64,000 bases of DNA from Conoideocrella luteorostrata (Eukaryota; Ascomycota; Sordariomycetes; Hypocreales; Clavicipitaceae), in NCBI GenBank assembly GCA_032433595.1, contig JASWJB010000020.1:62001-126000 (forward strand), given 5' to 3'. Below the pieces are notes generated by a model. The model was not told where the DNA came from, did no database searches, and worked only from the letters and a program-made list of their open reading frames with translations. The translations under genes were made by a program, and so were the position numbers. Positions 1 through 11,307 of this stretch are shown piece after piece. How positions within the stretch are numbered: position 1 is the first letter of the stretch; the number at the start of each line of letters is the position of its first letter.

Positions 1-462
1 CACGGTAACGGCGGGCTTATTAACCAGAGTAGATTGCTACTTTATCAGGACAAATCATTTCATATTGAAACTGAGTGCAGTAGCAAGGAAATTGAACAAC
101 TGCATGCACATCCGCTGCCGTGCTTCATTATCTAGGTATATAGACTGCAACTCCTTCTGGCCGCCTCCAATCCCCGACTGCATAGATCTTCCCTCTCGTC
201 CATCTTTCTAGTTCCATAAGTGATGGTCACATATTGCATAGCATAGGAAATGGCCTTTTTTGAGAAACCTAGGGCACACATTTGCTGTACCCAACGCCAA
301 CGCCGAGAATGGTTTGCAGAGACATCATCTTGACTGAATGCAAGGGCGGCAACATGATTGCCAGATACAATGCAAGTGAGGCCGACAAATATGGTCCTTG
401 ATGAGGAAAATACCCAACAATAAAAAGAGGTAAGAGATAGCCAGCACTTTTCACTCAGGAGT
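1..462. other. Non-coding edge of window, 3' side of the SURF6-like gene
   Basis: No reading frame here has family resemblance or splice structure. It lies downstream of the minus-strand SURF6-like stop codon, so it holds that gene's 3' untranslated region and whatever separates it from a neighbour outside the window. Confidence 0.5.
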
Positions 463-2283
463 TCACTTTCGACCACCACCAACTCCAATGCTGCCTTCAA
501 AACCTGGACGTCCAGCTTTCTTTTTCTTGGCACCGCCCTTTTTCTTTCCAGCCTTGCCGAGAGCTTTGTCCTCTCTGCGCTTTTTGAGGTTCTCTTCTCG
601 CTTCTTTTGCCTTTCCTTTTGTGCATGCTGTACGCCTCTCGCTCGTTCGCTCCACTCTTTCTTGCTCTTCCTCTCGGCTGCTTCTTTGCGGTTTTTAGCC
701 TTTTTCAGGCGAGCTTCACTGTCATGGATCTTTTCACCCTCAACTCTTCGTCTGGCTGTTAACCATGCCTCCTTCTCCATAACTTCGGCGCGCTTTTCGG
801 GCTCCATCTCCTGGAATCTCTTGTTTTGATTCTGAACTTTCAGTAAAGCTGTCTTGACGTCGGAAGGCCCTTTTTTTTTGCCATGATTGAGCACGTAACT
901 TAGGTCGTGAGACATTTGTGAGCCATCTCCGAAGGCTACTCGGCCAAAGGAAAATTTGCCGGCGGGGTCATCAAGTTCAATGGCAGGACTCATAACACCG
1001 GGAGAGTTTAAAGCTAATGCCTCTTCCCGTAATCTCGCTGCCTCCTGCCTGGCTTGTTTCCGCTCCTCCTTCTTGCGTTCTGCTCTCTGAGCTTGCTTCG
1101 TTCGTCTCTCTTCGAGAAGTTCTTGTCGATTCCGGGGCCGCAGTGCTTTTCTGGCAGCCCGTAAAGCTTCGATTCTGGCAGCAACGCGGGCTCGCACAGC
1201 TGAACTATCAGCAGGAATCTTTATGTGTTTTGGCTTCTCTGAAGGAGGAACCGTGGACGAAACTGATGTGGTCGTACTGGCTTGCTCGACTGAAGCATCA
1301 TTATGTGGCACCGATGATTCGTTCGTATCAAAGGTCGGTGAATGTACTTCAGAGTCGGATGCTGACGTGACATTTGCGGCATCCTCTTTGGTTTGGGCTG
1401 AAAGGTCATGTGATGATATTCCTCTGTTTGCTTCGAATTTCTCTTGCTCATCGGCTTTGTGGGTGACGATATCTTCATTATTCTCCTCCTTTGCAGCATC
1501 ATGCGGTGTCACTCGCTTCTTGCCCTTACCCTCAGATTTCTTTTCAACTTTCTTTTCCCTCTTAGCCTCTATCTTTGCCCCTTTCTTGGACAGCTTGGGC
1601 TTCTCCTCGACTGGTTTGGGGCCAAGACTTTGCTCATCATCGTTTCTCATCAGTTTTTGCTTTTTGTTGCTCTGATCTGTTTTCTTTTTCAGCCCGTCAC
1701 CGGGCTTCTCTGGCTCCACTCCTTCGAAGGCCTCATATGCATCGCTGTCGTCTCCATTATCCTGTTTGTCAGCATCCTCTTGTTTCTCCAATTCTTTCAA
1801 TTTCCGTTTGTTTCTGGCTCGCTCGTCCATGGCCTCCTTTGCTGTTTGATTCAGCACGCTGTCCGGGTCAAGCTTCCCCCTTCGAGCAGCAGCGGCTTCC
1901 TGTTTTGTCTGTTTCTTTTTGTTCCATTGGTCCTAAAAAAAGATGCCCTTGGTCAGATCAACTGTCCTAGATGTATAATTTCGCTATGAAACGTATTGGA
2001 TAGACGACGGTCATGATTGAAGCGCATGGTTAGGACATTCGGCTAGCACGCTTGTCGCAGAGCATCGACAATGAATATTGGGTTGAACATACGCTGGTAT
2101 CTTCCGCATAGTACATTTTTGCAGGAATCAGACTTAGAAGGCCATTAAAGGCTTTTGAATGATCGCGCAAACGATCCTATCGGCGTTGGTCAGTCTCATA
2201 GTCCCGATTTCTATCTTCTTTCTGGCGGTAGCGGGGCACAGGGAAGGCAGTGGGAAACAAACCTTCAGCGTCGATTCAGCCAT
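463..2283 (-). CDS. SURF6 / Rrp14 family ribosome biogenesis protein
   Basis: Nucleolar RNA-binding protein needed for pre-rRNA processing and assembly of both ribosomal subunits (yeast Rrp14 role, known for the family). Three exons were rebuilt: 2283-2263 (7 codons, starts MAESTLK), 2176-2093 and 1932-463, giving 524 residues, with introns 2262-2177 (GTTTGT donor) and 2092-1933 (GTATGT donor); both are phase 0. The first ~60 residues carry the family's N-terminal block (LLSLIPAKMYY, then DQWNKKKQTK). The middle is acidic and Lys-rich. The last ~200 residues form the basic SURF6 domain, with a Lys/Arg-rich coiled region and a GRPGFEGS motif near the C terminus. The GTG at 1857 is an internal Val codon, not a start. 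Family identity is clear; the 21-nt first exon is less certain but gives a good start and splice sites. Confidence 0.9.
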
Positions 2284-3244
2284 TGCTATCAGCAGTCCTA
2301 ACTCGGGTGGACTTCAGCACGAAGTTGATGCACAGTATACTTCGTGAACAATCGTTTCAGGCGTAGAAACGGAGGTTTAGGCAGAGCTCAGTTCCTTGGA
2401 TTCGCGACGAAGAAGCTCGTTTGAGGAAGAGGCGGATGCAGATGGGTATGGTCGGCTGTGAAGGCGGTCGACCACTTTTTTTGTGGCTCTTGTTTTTTTT
2501 CTGCTCTCCACTCAAGGCCTGCTGCACCAGACACGGGCAATGGCTAGTCTTTTTGGCCACTCAGCGGTTAATGTGGAGAAACTGTCGAAATACCAACGGC
2601 AAAACTTGGCTCATTGGTTCTGTGAGGGTACTTGGACACATCAAGCATATCTCATCAGTGTTCTTAGCTATATATCCTGACAGCTTACCGTCCTGTACCT
2701 ACTCTTTGGATCAACCTGTGTCAAGGATTTGAAAGCGGAGGCACAAAGTCCCATCCATGAATTTGCTAAGTGTGCCATCTGAGCGCAAAACAGCCTTCCA
2801 GATTCAACATCCATCGGAACCAATACACTCAAGTGTACCATGCTCTTGTTTGCAGGATTGATTTGCCGACAAAGCGGCAGTATTCTTTACCGACAGGCGC
2901 ATGTTTAAGAATCAATGCTAAATCACAAGTCGTGGTTCCAAAATCTACAGCTTCGCCAGCTTGTTGCTCCCAAGTTAACAATCATCACTGCACGGCAGGG
3001 TTTAATACCTGGGTAACGTGTGTGGACTGTACCGAACTAACCATCCCTTGTAGGATTACGTCCAAGCCAAGTTGCGAAAACTAGGAACCGACAACAAAAA
3101 TGCGCAACTTTCAATTTCTTGCAATTTTCCAAGTTTGGAATGTAATATGTGACAGGTTGTAGTCTTTTGACCCAGTCGGTAAACAGAGCCAGCCATGCAC
3201 GGACAAGTGCTGCCACTGCTGCTATGACAGCCTCATCATCAATG
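2284..3244. other. Intergenic, promoter side of the SURF6-like gene
   Basis: About 960 bp between the SURF6-like start codon and the PDAP1-like stop codon, both minus strand. It must contain the SURF6-like promoter and the PDAP1-like 3' end. I see no coding frame and no recognisable element. Confidence 0.5.
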
Positions 3245-4181
3245 TCACTTCTTCTTGCTGGACTTCTTGGGACCGGCTGCAGCCTCACGCTTCTTAGCCT
3301 CCTTCGCTTCAATTTCCGCTTTACGAATCTTTTCTTGCTCATCTCTCTCTTCCTTCTCGGCCTATAGAGTGACAGGTCAACAACCGCAAATGAACCAACG
3401 CCAATGACTGTAGCAAATAAAAGTAGAAGTGTTTTTGTTTTGTCTATTCTTACCTGTCTTCGTGCTGCATCGGCAGCGCGCTGTTCCCGAATGAGCTTGA
3501 GACGGGCAAGATCAGCCTTGGCTTGATCTGTCTTGCCTTCGGCCTGCAATTTGTTGTATTTTTCTTTGGCGGCCGCAGCCGCCAGAGCTTCCCGTTCTTT
3601 ACGGTTGCCAGGTGCGTCCATGTTCTGTACACCTTCAGCAATCTCGTCAACGTCTTCATTGCCCTTGGCTTGTTTGCGAGCTGCCTTCGAATGGTTCGGG
3701 TTGGCGGGCATGCCATCGTCGCTCTCTTCCCCATCACTGGAGGGCAAATCTCCTACTTCGACAGTGCGAGACTTTTGTTTGGCAATAGCAGCCTCTTTAC
3801 GGGCCTTTTTCAGAGCCTTACGGTCGTCTCGATTCTCAGCCTCAGCTGCAGGTTTTGAGGGGCCACCATCTTCGCTGCTGTCTTCATCAGACTCCTCCTC
3901 AGAGTCTTCATCTTCTTCTTCGGACCGCTCGTCTTTGGTGTCGGCCCACATGCTTATCTGATTGCCATCGGCGTCGACGGGCTGCAGCGAGCGGGAGAAC
4001 TTTTTGCCACCTATTTGTTCGCGAGCAACTTATTAGCCAATGTTCCGCATCAATAGGAGTCTAGTGTCTGATATTGGGGTCTGGGTCCGTCTTTATATCA
4101 TTTGAATAACTCACCACCTCTCGATGGTTTGTTAAATTTTCCAGCACGTCCACGGTTACCAGTTACTGGACCACCCGCCAT
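3245..4181 (-). CDS. PDAP1/PP28 family (casein kinase substrate phosphoprotein)
   Basis: Small highly charged protein of the PDAP1/PP28 family, whose animal member is a casein kinase II substrate; its molecular role in fungi is not settled. Exons: 4181-4115, 4010-3454 and 3361-3245, giving 246 residues. Introns are 4114-4011 (GTGAGT, phase 1) and 3453-3362 (GTAAGA, phase 0). The N terminus is Gly/Arg/Lys-rich (MAGGPVTGNRGRAGKF), followed by an acidic Ser/Glu/Asp stretch with many casein kinase II-like sites. The conserved PP28 block, with an NPNHSKAARK-type motif and a basic helix rich in Ala, Lys, Glu and Arg, fills the C-terminal half. The C terminus is Lys-rich (KKSSKKK). The internal ATG at 3951 is not the start, because the first two exons supply the conserved N terminus. 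Confidence 0.85.
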
Positions 4182-6301
4182 AATGAGTAAAAGTGGCAAA
4201 TGGATGAAGAAAAAGAAGAAGGGTCAGAATATGAGGCAAATGAAGCCTTGGAAACAAGCGAAGTGCGTGATGCTTAAAAGGTTGTTAGAGCCAAACGGTG
4301 GGCAGTAGTAAGCCTGGAAAGTTGATTGCACAATGGGCGGCAAAGGTTCTGGTAGAAATGTTCATACACAATGTGGCGACCGAGGCGGGGTAGCGGGGTA
4401 GTTCGTTGGCATGTATGTGGTTGATGGGCAGATATCACAAGGAAAGAAAAGCCGAGCGACGTGTGAATTGGTCTTGTAAAGATGCCTGATCAGCAACCGG
4501 AGAAGCATGAAGCTGGCATTTTATGTGAATATTTCGCGACTAAATATTACCGAGGAATCGACACCGTTGTATCAAATGATCAATTAAATCCAATTGTCAT
4601 CAATGTGTGACTCAAGACCCAAAACTGACGGCCAGACCGCTTTGCCCGATGCGCACACGACACAACAGCAGTGTCAGCCAGGCCTGGTCGCTTTAGCAAT
4701 TGCTCACTCACTACGACTCACGCGGTCGACGACATGCAGCTACCGACTTTTGTCTTCGTCTTATATGCGGGATTTCCTGTTCACAGCTTGGGTTGGCCTC
4801 GGGCCAAGTCTGTAGATCTATGTGGCTTGTTGGGCATCTACACACATATTCATACCAACAACAGACGCACAACTTATCACACAACTTCTCCAGAGACCAG
4901 TGGTTCGACGCTCAAGTGTGAAATTGGCACCCAGGACTCCGTTCAGTATTACAAGAGAGGCGTAGCGGGAGCATCCGCCCACTAAAAAGTGGCATCGACA
5001 CCCTGAAATCCGCAGACTTTGGAGACTCCGACCAGTAGTTAAGAGAAGCACTAATACCAAAGAGGAGTCATCTTGGCCAGACGGGCCTCGCTCGTCTCGG
5101 CCAGGGCTAATCTTTCTTCCTGCCCCACTCTCGGCTGTGGTCATCCATATTTTCCGCCTGCCGCTGTCGCAACTTTCGACTGTTTTCCTTTCCTTCTTCT
5201 TCAAACTACTAGAAAAAACTAATCCTTCATATTCACTCTGGCGTTCACTCACTTCAATGGATGTGACCGGAGGGGAAACTGGAGGAAAGATGGGATTCCA
5301 ACCGTCGATCTTACCATTTGTTCTGCATGCATTTCGGTGCTCGTGGCTCAGATAAAAATTTTCACCGGCGGCACAAACATCTTGTCATGTAGCGCGACTT
5401 GACCCCATTTTCCACTTCTTTGAAGACGACTAAATTCGCCTCGCGTTCAACAATGCACCTCATTTTGACAAGCTTTTGATTGAGGGTGGCTATGTGTTTG
5501 GTGAGACTAAAGGCTCGTAGAATGGTCGTAATATTCGTGGTTCGGATACTTCAACAATGCTGCCCGTTCACATCGGAATTGTCAGGATCCACTCTTCTCA
5601 ATATCGAGAATCTGAGGCCCAGCCAAAACTCCAAGTTGACTCATTCAATGATTCGACCTCCCACATATGGGTGGCCAGAATAATGAGTCACTTTTGTATG
5701 CGCGGAGTCACATATTCAATTATAGGGTCATGCATGTGCAAGGAAGCCTTATTTCATGTACTTCGGCTCCGATGTGTATCACTTTCATAACGGCGCAGAC
5801 ATTCGCCATACACTAGTTCCAACTCTTCCCTCCAGGTATGATACCTCATGCTTTGAGCACATTGGAATAGAACTACTAAGGTCAGTATCGAACCTTGTCA
5901 TATCTTTGAGAAACTTCCTGCTATTCTATGTGGTTTCTTCGTCTCTTTGAATCACAACATTTACAGACAGCTGTTTTCGTGCCAATGTGCGTTGCACCAT
6001 TGAACGCTGCTAGGATAAACAAATTTAAATGTCAATGTATCTACTCCGTACATAGTAAATCATTTAGTCTGGCCAAGAAAGCTGACACATAATAGCATCC
6101 ATTAGGAGGCCAATACTGACAAGAGAATGTCGATTGAGTTGCAGACATAACCTTCCGCGCATGCCCAGTCTTGGAAGCTATCGAAGTTATCTCCCAGATA
6201 CGGCGTAGCCCCCATACGCCCTGAGAAGCTGCTCTTGAATGACTTGTTGCTGCCTTGGACAGCATTGCAAAATATACCTATCTTTTTGTTTGTAAAAAGA
6301 T
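4182..6301. other. 2.1-kb intergenic stretch
   Basis: Holds the promoter of the PDAP1-like gene at its left side. Several frames of 70-144 codons exist on both strands, but none shows a family motif, consistent codon bias or splice continuity, and they overlap one another in conflicting frames. I see no repeat or RNA gene. Confidence 0.45.
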
Positions 6302-7083
6302 CTATCGTCGTTGCTGTACAGGGTCAGCGACACGCATGGCATGTTGGTCGGAAAAGCCCGTTATGATTGGTATTGTTGGAGTGCGATACTCGATATCCAT
6401 ATCATGGAAAATCACATCTCGATCCTCGCGTTTCGCTCCACGAGATGGTCTTCTCGCGTTGACGACACGTCTCAATGCCTCCGAAAGTGAGCGACGAGAG
6501 GGCTTGGCTGGTTTTTTGGGCTAGTAAACTGTCTCGTTGGGATAGATGACAACAGTTCTGCGTCTGGCCTTTGGGGCGTCTCGGTTGATTCTCTGACGAC
6601 AGCCACGGCGTCGCTGGATGTTGACAGTTGAGTCGGCAAGCCTATCCAGACTATCCAGCATATCCAGCCTATCTCGGATGCGTGTGGGAGACGACTGCCC
6701 GTGCATTTCATGATCAGCCCAGTAAACCCTTACATTGTGGCGGTTCGATAAATGAAAGCCACATCGAGCCATTCTAGCGGCTTGCCGAAGGATTCTTTTC
6801 CCGATATTACGACAACGGGAGGAACGAGTTCCTAGCTCTGAATTCGATGAGCCATTGCTGCCAGACAACTGCCTTGAGTCAGAACACTGTGTGTCTATTG
6901 GTATGTTTCTTCGTTCTGTTCGCGGGGCACTCGCGCTGCTATTAGGAGACAGTGGTCTCTGAAAGAGTACTCTCAGGCCGCGAGACATTCCGGCAAGCTG
7001 TTTAATATTGATAACCCTTGATCCTCTGCAGTCTACCTGCCAGAGCTCTGCGTCTGGGATGTCGATACGAAATTCCGTCTGCT
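6302..7083 (-). pseudogene. Orphan reading frame split by one in-frame TAG
   Basis: I do not recognise this protein. A frame opens at an acceptor-like site (cacttagcag, about 7084) and runs with coding-like composition to a TAG at 6523-6521, then continues in the same frame for 72 more codons to a TAG at 6304-6302. The part before the TAG has about 187 codons and includes an ATG at 6988; it is Arg/Ser-rich with a stretch RDRLDMLDSLDRLADSTVN. The part after it contains VIFHDMDIEYRTPTIPIITG. No intron of normal size removes the stop: the only in-frame option is 33 nt, ending at the TAG itself. Readings: a nonsense-mutated gene, a 155-residue protein with chance open sequence after it, or readthrough. 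An upstream exon near 7150-7390 is possible but unproven. Confidence 0.35.
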
Positions 7084-7399
7084 AAGTGGCGGGCTGGACC
7101 GGTTTCCATCAGTTGTACGAGGACCAAGAAAGTGAAACAAGTGAGAAACAAAACATGCTGAGATCTAAGAAATGGTTTATAGTAGACGACAATTTGCAAA
7201 AATTGCAATTTGTAGGGGCTTAATAGAGTCTATGGCTGCTTCATAATTCAGCGCTAGCTCCAAGACAAAACTTAAATTATGAAATACAATAAGTCTTGAG
7301 TGCAAATTTGTGTATATGATATGCAGTCCTGCTGAACTCTATTCAGCAAGTTTGGAGGCGACAGACTCTGGGCGTCGAGGTTTAATGTCATGTGCTGCC

Positions 7400-8958
7400 T
7401 CACTTGACTAATGACCGCAGGATATCATCAAGCTTTTTTCTCTTCTTGTTGCGCAACGAGGGTCCTGTTCGCTCACTTGAACCAACATTATTAGCCTTTC
7501 TGGCCATCTTCTGGGAAGGCGCTGGCACCTCCATCCCGCTTATAATCCAAGGCCGAGTAAATGTCATCCTTCTTGTAGAAAAAAGGCCGCGACTGACGTA
7601 CGACGGCGCATTGATTATTCCGCCTCGGCCGCTGTGACCTAGAAAAACGCAAGCAAAGGGCTTGGAGGGCAGCACGAATGGCCCTGCCACTGCTTGCGCA
7701 TCGACCTCAACGCCACGAGATCGCAAATCTCCATCGCCTCCAAGTTGACCAATTAACGAATAAAGCCAGAAAGCCCAGGTCTCAAATACCATTTCGTGAC
7801 AGGATTCTGCTCCTTTCAACGCCGCATCGATGTCCCACGTAGGCATGTAAGCTTTGGCAGTGTCTGTCAAATAGTCCAGGAGTCGTGGCGCTTTACCATT
7901 TGCCACAAGCTTAACGGCACAACGAGAGTCGCTGCAGAGAGAAGTCAAGTCCGCATCTACTCTCCTATCCAAATTTCTAATTTCGCTGACTTCTGTTTGC
8001 TTTAGAGGTGCAAACAGCATCAGATATCGTAAAAGTGAGACCTCAACGTTGCCAACCGACTCAACCATCTCCCAACTATGCCTGAGAGCGGACTCAAGCG
8101 GTTCTTTCCAGTCGCTCCTGGCGGCCTTAACATCGTACAAAACTAGCGACGGAAACTTTGACACCCATCGGAGAGAGTCCTGTGTGATGTGACTGTCAAC
8201 CCGTACTCGCAGAATGCGCAGCAGCGGGAATGGATTTTCACTCTCCGCCCAGCTACGAAGGAGGCGATCGCTTACGTCCGGAAATTGAGCGTGCAGCTCG
8301 TCCGCAGGTTGGATGAGTTCCAACACCCCAAGATTCTTCATTTCTGAAAGGCAGAGCAGCTCGTGGGTGCCAAACCTGCAGCCACCACTGATGACCAAGT
8401 GTGAGATGAAATCCGTAGCTAGGGATTGCAACGGCTGAGTATATAATTTCAGCCCATCAGCTGGACTACAAATATGCTGTCTAAACCTGTAGAGCCCAAG
8501 TGGCTGGTCTTCAGTGTCCGCAGCCAGTAACTTGGACAATAATTTCCAAGCATGCAAACAAATGCCCCTGCCAGTTCGCTGTTAGACTCTAGTCATTGGG
8601 AAAAGACGGGGAGTGTGGTCTTCTCAAGATTGTTTATAATCTTCAGAACTCAGCCTATCCTTCAATTCTATAAAACATATATTGCGTTTTGCACCTACCT
8701 CGATTCAAGAAATCTCCAAATGCGCCACCAGAGTCTGACTGGAACTGCATTCAGGTAGTCCTCAGAGATGTCTCCAATATTGTTGGCGACGACATGCGTT
8801 GCCATGTCGATCAAAGAGCGAGGGCCTTTTGTTCCTCTGGGGTTGAGTAGAGGATATCGCCTTCGGCGAGACCAATCTCGATCACCACCACGAAGGCTGA
8901 GGCTCTGGCGTGGCACTGTCCATTCAGTATAGACCTGACCAGAAGACTCGTCAAACAT
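7400..8958 (-). CDS. Conserved fungal protein of unknown function (leucine-rich)
   Basis: I cannot name this family. Two exons are supported: the upstream one, read here from ATG 8958 to 8699, and 8567-7400, joined through a 131-nt intron (donor GTAGGT, acceptor GGCAG, phase 2); the product is at least 475 residues. The first exon has an Arg-rich patch (GDRDWSRRRRYPLLNPRG) and ends in RLWWRIWRFLES. The second has leucine-rich alternation (LRILRVRVDSHITQDSLRWV) suggestive of irregular leucine-rich repeats, as in some fungal F-box-associated proteins. The C terminus is basic (RNKKRKKLDDI), a possible nuclear signal. In the same frame, coding-like residues (LPELLRHAARILTLA) precede ATG 8958 down from an acceptor-like TTTCAG at 9005-9010, so a further 5' exon may exist. 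Real gene likely; function open. Confidence 0.65.
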
Positions 8959-9595
8959 AGCAAGGGTTAGGATGCGTGCGGCATGACGCAGCAGTTCTGG
9001 GAGTCTGAAATCGAATGAAAAAGTGGAATGTCAAGAGTGCAAGAAAAGGTTCGAAGATGGCGGCTGACAGTGTGGCTGCACTTGAAAGCTCGGACGCAAC
9101 CCAAGTGAGCGCCAGTCCAACAGTCACTAGATTTGCAAGTACGTCATCAATGCCATCCGTAGTACAGAGTACTCCGTACCCGCATTGCTTGCACGTGGCG
9201 TTCTAGCACAACAATTACATCTACTCACTGAAAATTGTCACGATTTCGATATTATGAAATTTTGTCTGTATTACAGGTCTTCTTAGTTGCGCAACAGATA
9301 CTAAATGCCTTCTAATTCACATTTGAGTACTTCTCCACCGATTCCTGGTTGCTGTAGCGAGCACAATGCTCGATAATGATTCATCATACCTCTCTCTGGG
9401 CTATCGTCAGATGTGACACTAGAGCCATCATGCGTGGTCGATGTTTCCCGACATGAAACTACAAGAGTGCAAACTACTCTATTCTAGTTACATTAGTTAC
9501 AGAAGTTGTCTCACCTATGAAGGTCGTCGCTATTTTCATGAGGGAGGTTTTTCTCTTCTTTAAATAACCTTCTTCCCTTGTTGTGCTTGTCTCCG
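8959..9595. other. Intergenic between the leucine-rich gene and SCOT
   Basis: About 640 bp. The part next to 8958 may contain coding sequence continuing the first exon of the leucine-rich gene (to about 9004). One TACTCCGTA motif lies at 9170-9178. The rest is AT-rich 3' flank of the SCOT gene. Confidence 0.4.
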
Positions 9596-11307
9596 TTACG
9601 CCATTAGCTTGAGATCCTTAGCAACCGTGAAAGGTGCTTCCGTTTTGCTTTTGATCTCGTCAACAGTGATGCCGTCAGCAATCTCGATAAGGGTAAGGCC
9701 GTGGGCGAAGTCGACGTCGAAAACACCCTGGAAGAGAAAGAAAAATTAGTCTTGGTTCGGGTATTCGAACCGTTCCGCGTGGGACGTGTTGCTTTCTGAA
9801 AGATCGCTTACCAATTCGGTGATAATTCGTGACACACAGGCTCGCCCAGTAAGAGGGAAAGCACACTGCTTAACAATCTTTGGATTACCCTTCTTGTCTG
9901 TATGCTCCATCGTCACGACCACCTTCGTCTTTGAAGGGTTGCTGACAAGGTCCATGGCGCCACCAAAGCCCTTGACTTTGCCGGGCAGCATCCAATTGGC
10001 AAGATCACCGGTTCCGCTGACCTGCATGGCACCCAGAATAGTCAAATCGACTCTACCAGCGCGGATCATACCGAAGCTTTCCTCACTTCCAAAAACAGCA
10101 GCACCGCGGTTGAGGGTAACTGTTTCCTTACCAGCATTAATCAGATCAGCATCCTCGCTGCCCTTCTTAGGATAAGGCCCTAAGCCTAAAATACCATTCT
10201 CGGACTGAAGCTGCACCTCAACGTCGGGGCCTACAAAGCCAGGTGCCAGCATAGGCATTCCAATGCCCAAATTAGCATACATGCCATTTTTGAATTCCTT
10301 GGCTGCTCGCTTGACGATACGCTCTCGTTTGGCAGCTGTGTCGCCCGTTCCCAATGCTGCCCTGGCATCAACATCGCTCTCCTCCTTAACAAATGTGAAT
10401 TTCTCAATGCTCTTCTCGCTGGTGCTCTGAATGACACGCTTGACGTAGATGCCGGGCAAGTGTACCGCTTCGGGCGGTATCTCGCCCGGCTCTACAATAT
10501 GTTCGGCTTCAACAATGGTCATTTTTGCATTGCGGCCCATTGCACCGTTGAAGTTGTGAGCAGCAAGTCGAAACTGGCAGTTACCAAGCTTGTCTGCCTT
10601 GTATGCCTTGACGAAGGCGTAATCTCCGTCAATGGCGTGTTCCAGCAGATAAGACTTGCCATTGAACACTTTGACATCCTTGGGATAGGAGTATTCATCC
10701 GCAGTGCCGTCGGCTTTGTTCTTGAGCGGCAAGTCACCAGTCTGAACCACCGTTCCGAATGCGGCGGGAGTGTAGAAAGCTGGAATTCCCTTACCACCAG
10801 CGGCGCAACGCTCTGCCAGCGTTCCCTGAGGAGTAAGCTCTAGCTCGACCTCACCGGTGAGGTACATTGTTTCAAAAGTCTTGTTTTCGCCAATGTAACT
10901 AGCCACCATCTTCTTGATCTGCTTCGTTTTAAGAAGCTTACCAAGACCCGAGTTATCGGTTCCGGCATTGTTCGAAACTGCCGTAACGCCAGTGATTTCG
11001 GGCTTTGCAAGGACTTCATCAATCAAAGTATCTGGAACACCGCAAAGACCAAACCCACCACACAAAAGCGTCGAATTGGACTTCATATCCTTAAGGGCTT
11101 CCGCAGCCGAAGGGAAGACCTTGTTGATCTCGGGCCGTCGTAATGATACGGAAAAGGATCTTGAGAGCACAGGAGAAGGCTGGAAGATCAACTGAGTTAG
11201 TACGGATCCCTGAGGTGCTCAGTAACTTTTGGAGTTGTTATACGCACGTTAGTGCCATGACTGGCGAAAGCCCGGATGGTTCGCATACATAGGGCCGCAG
11301 AAGGCAT
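9596..11307 (-). CDS. Succinyl-CoA:3-ketoacid CoA-transferase, mitochondrial (SCOT)
   Basis: Transfers CoA from succinyl-CoA to acetoacetate in ketone-body and acetoacetate use in the mitochondrial matrix. Exons: 11307-11248, 11191-9812 and 9727-9596, giving 523 residues, the usual family length with fused alpha and beta subunits. Introns are 11247-11192 (GTGCGT, TACTAAC branch) and 9811-9728 (GTAAGC), both phase 0. The first ~45 residues are Arg/Ser-rich with few acids, as expected for a mitochondrial targeting peptide. The CoA-transferase alpha part begins near residue 45 ([13 protein letters not shown]). The beta part carries the catalytic glutamate in QSENGILG, near residue 351. The last exon encodes the conserved VFDVDF block and the C terminus. 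The TTG at 11191 is an exon boundary, not a start. Confidence 0.95.

Noticed and set aside
4818..5252. 144-codon minus-strand frame
   Set aside because: No family motif, no splice continuity, and overlapped by equally long plus-strand frames; composition is not protein-like.
9720..9735. Suspected frameshift at the SCOT last-exon start
   Set aside because: I first miscounted an A run. With the correct count the acceptor and frame join cleanly and give the conserved VFDVDF block.
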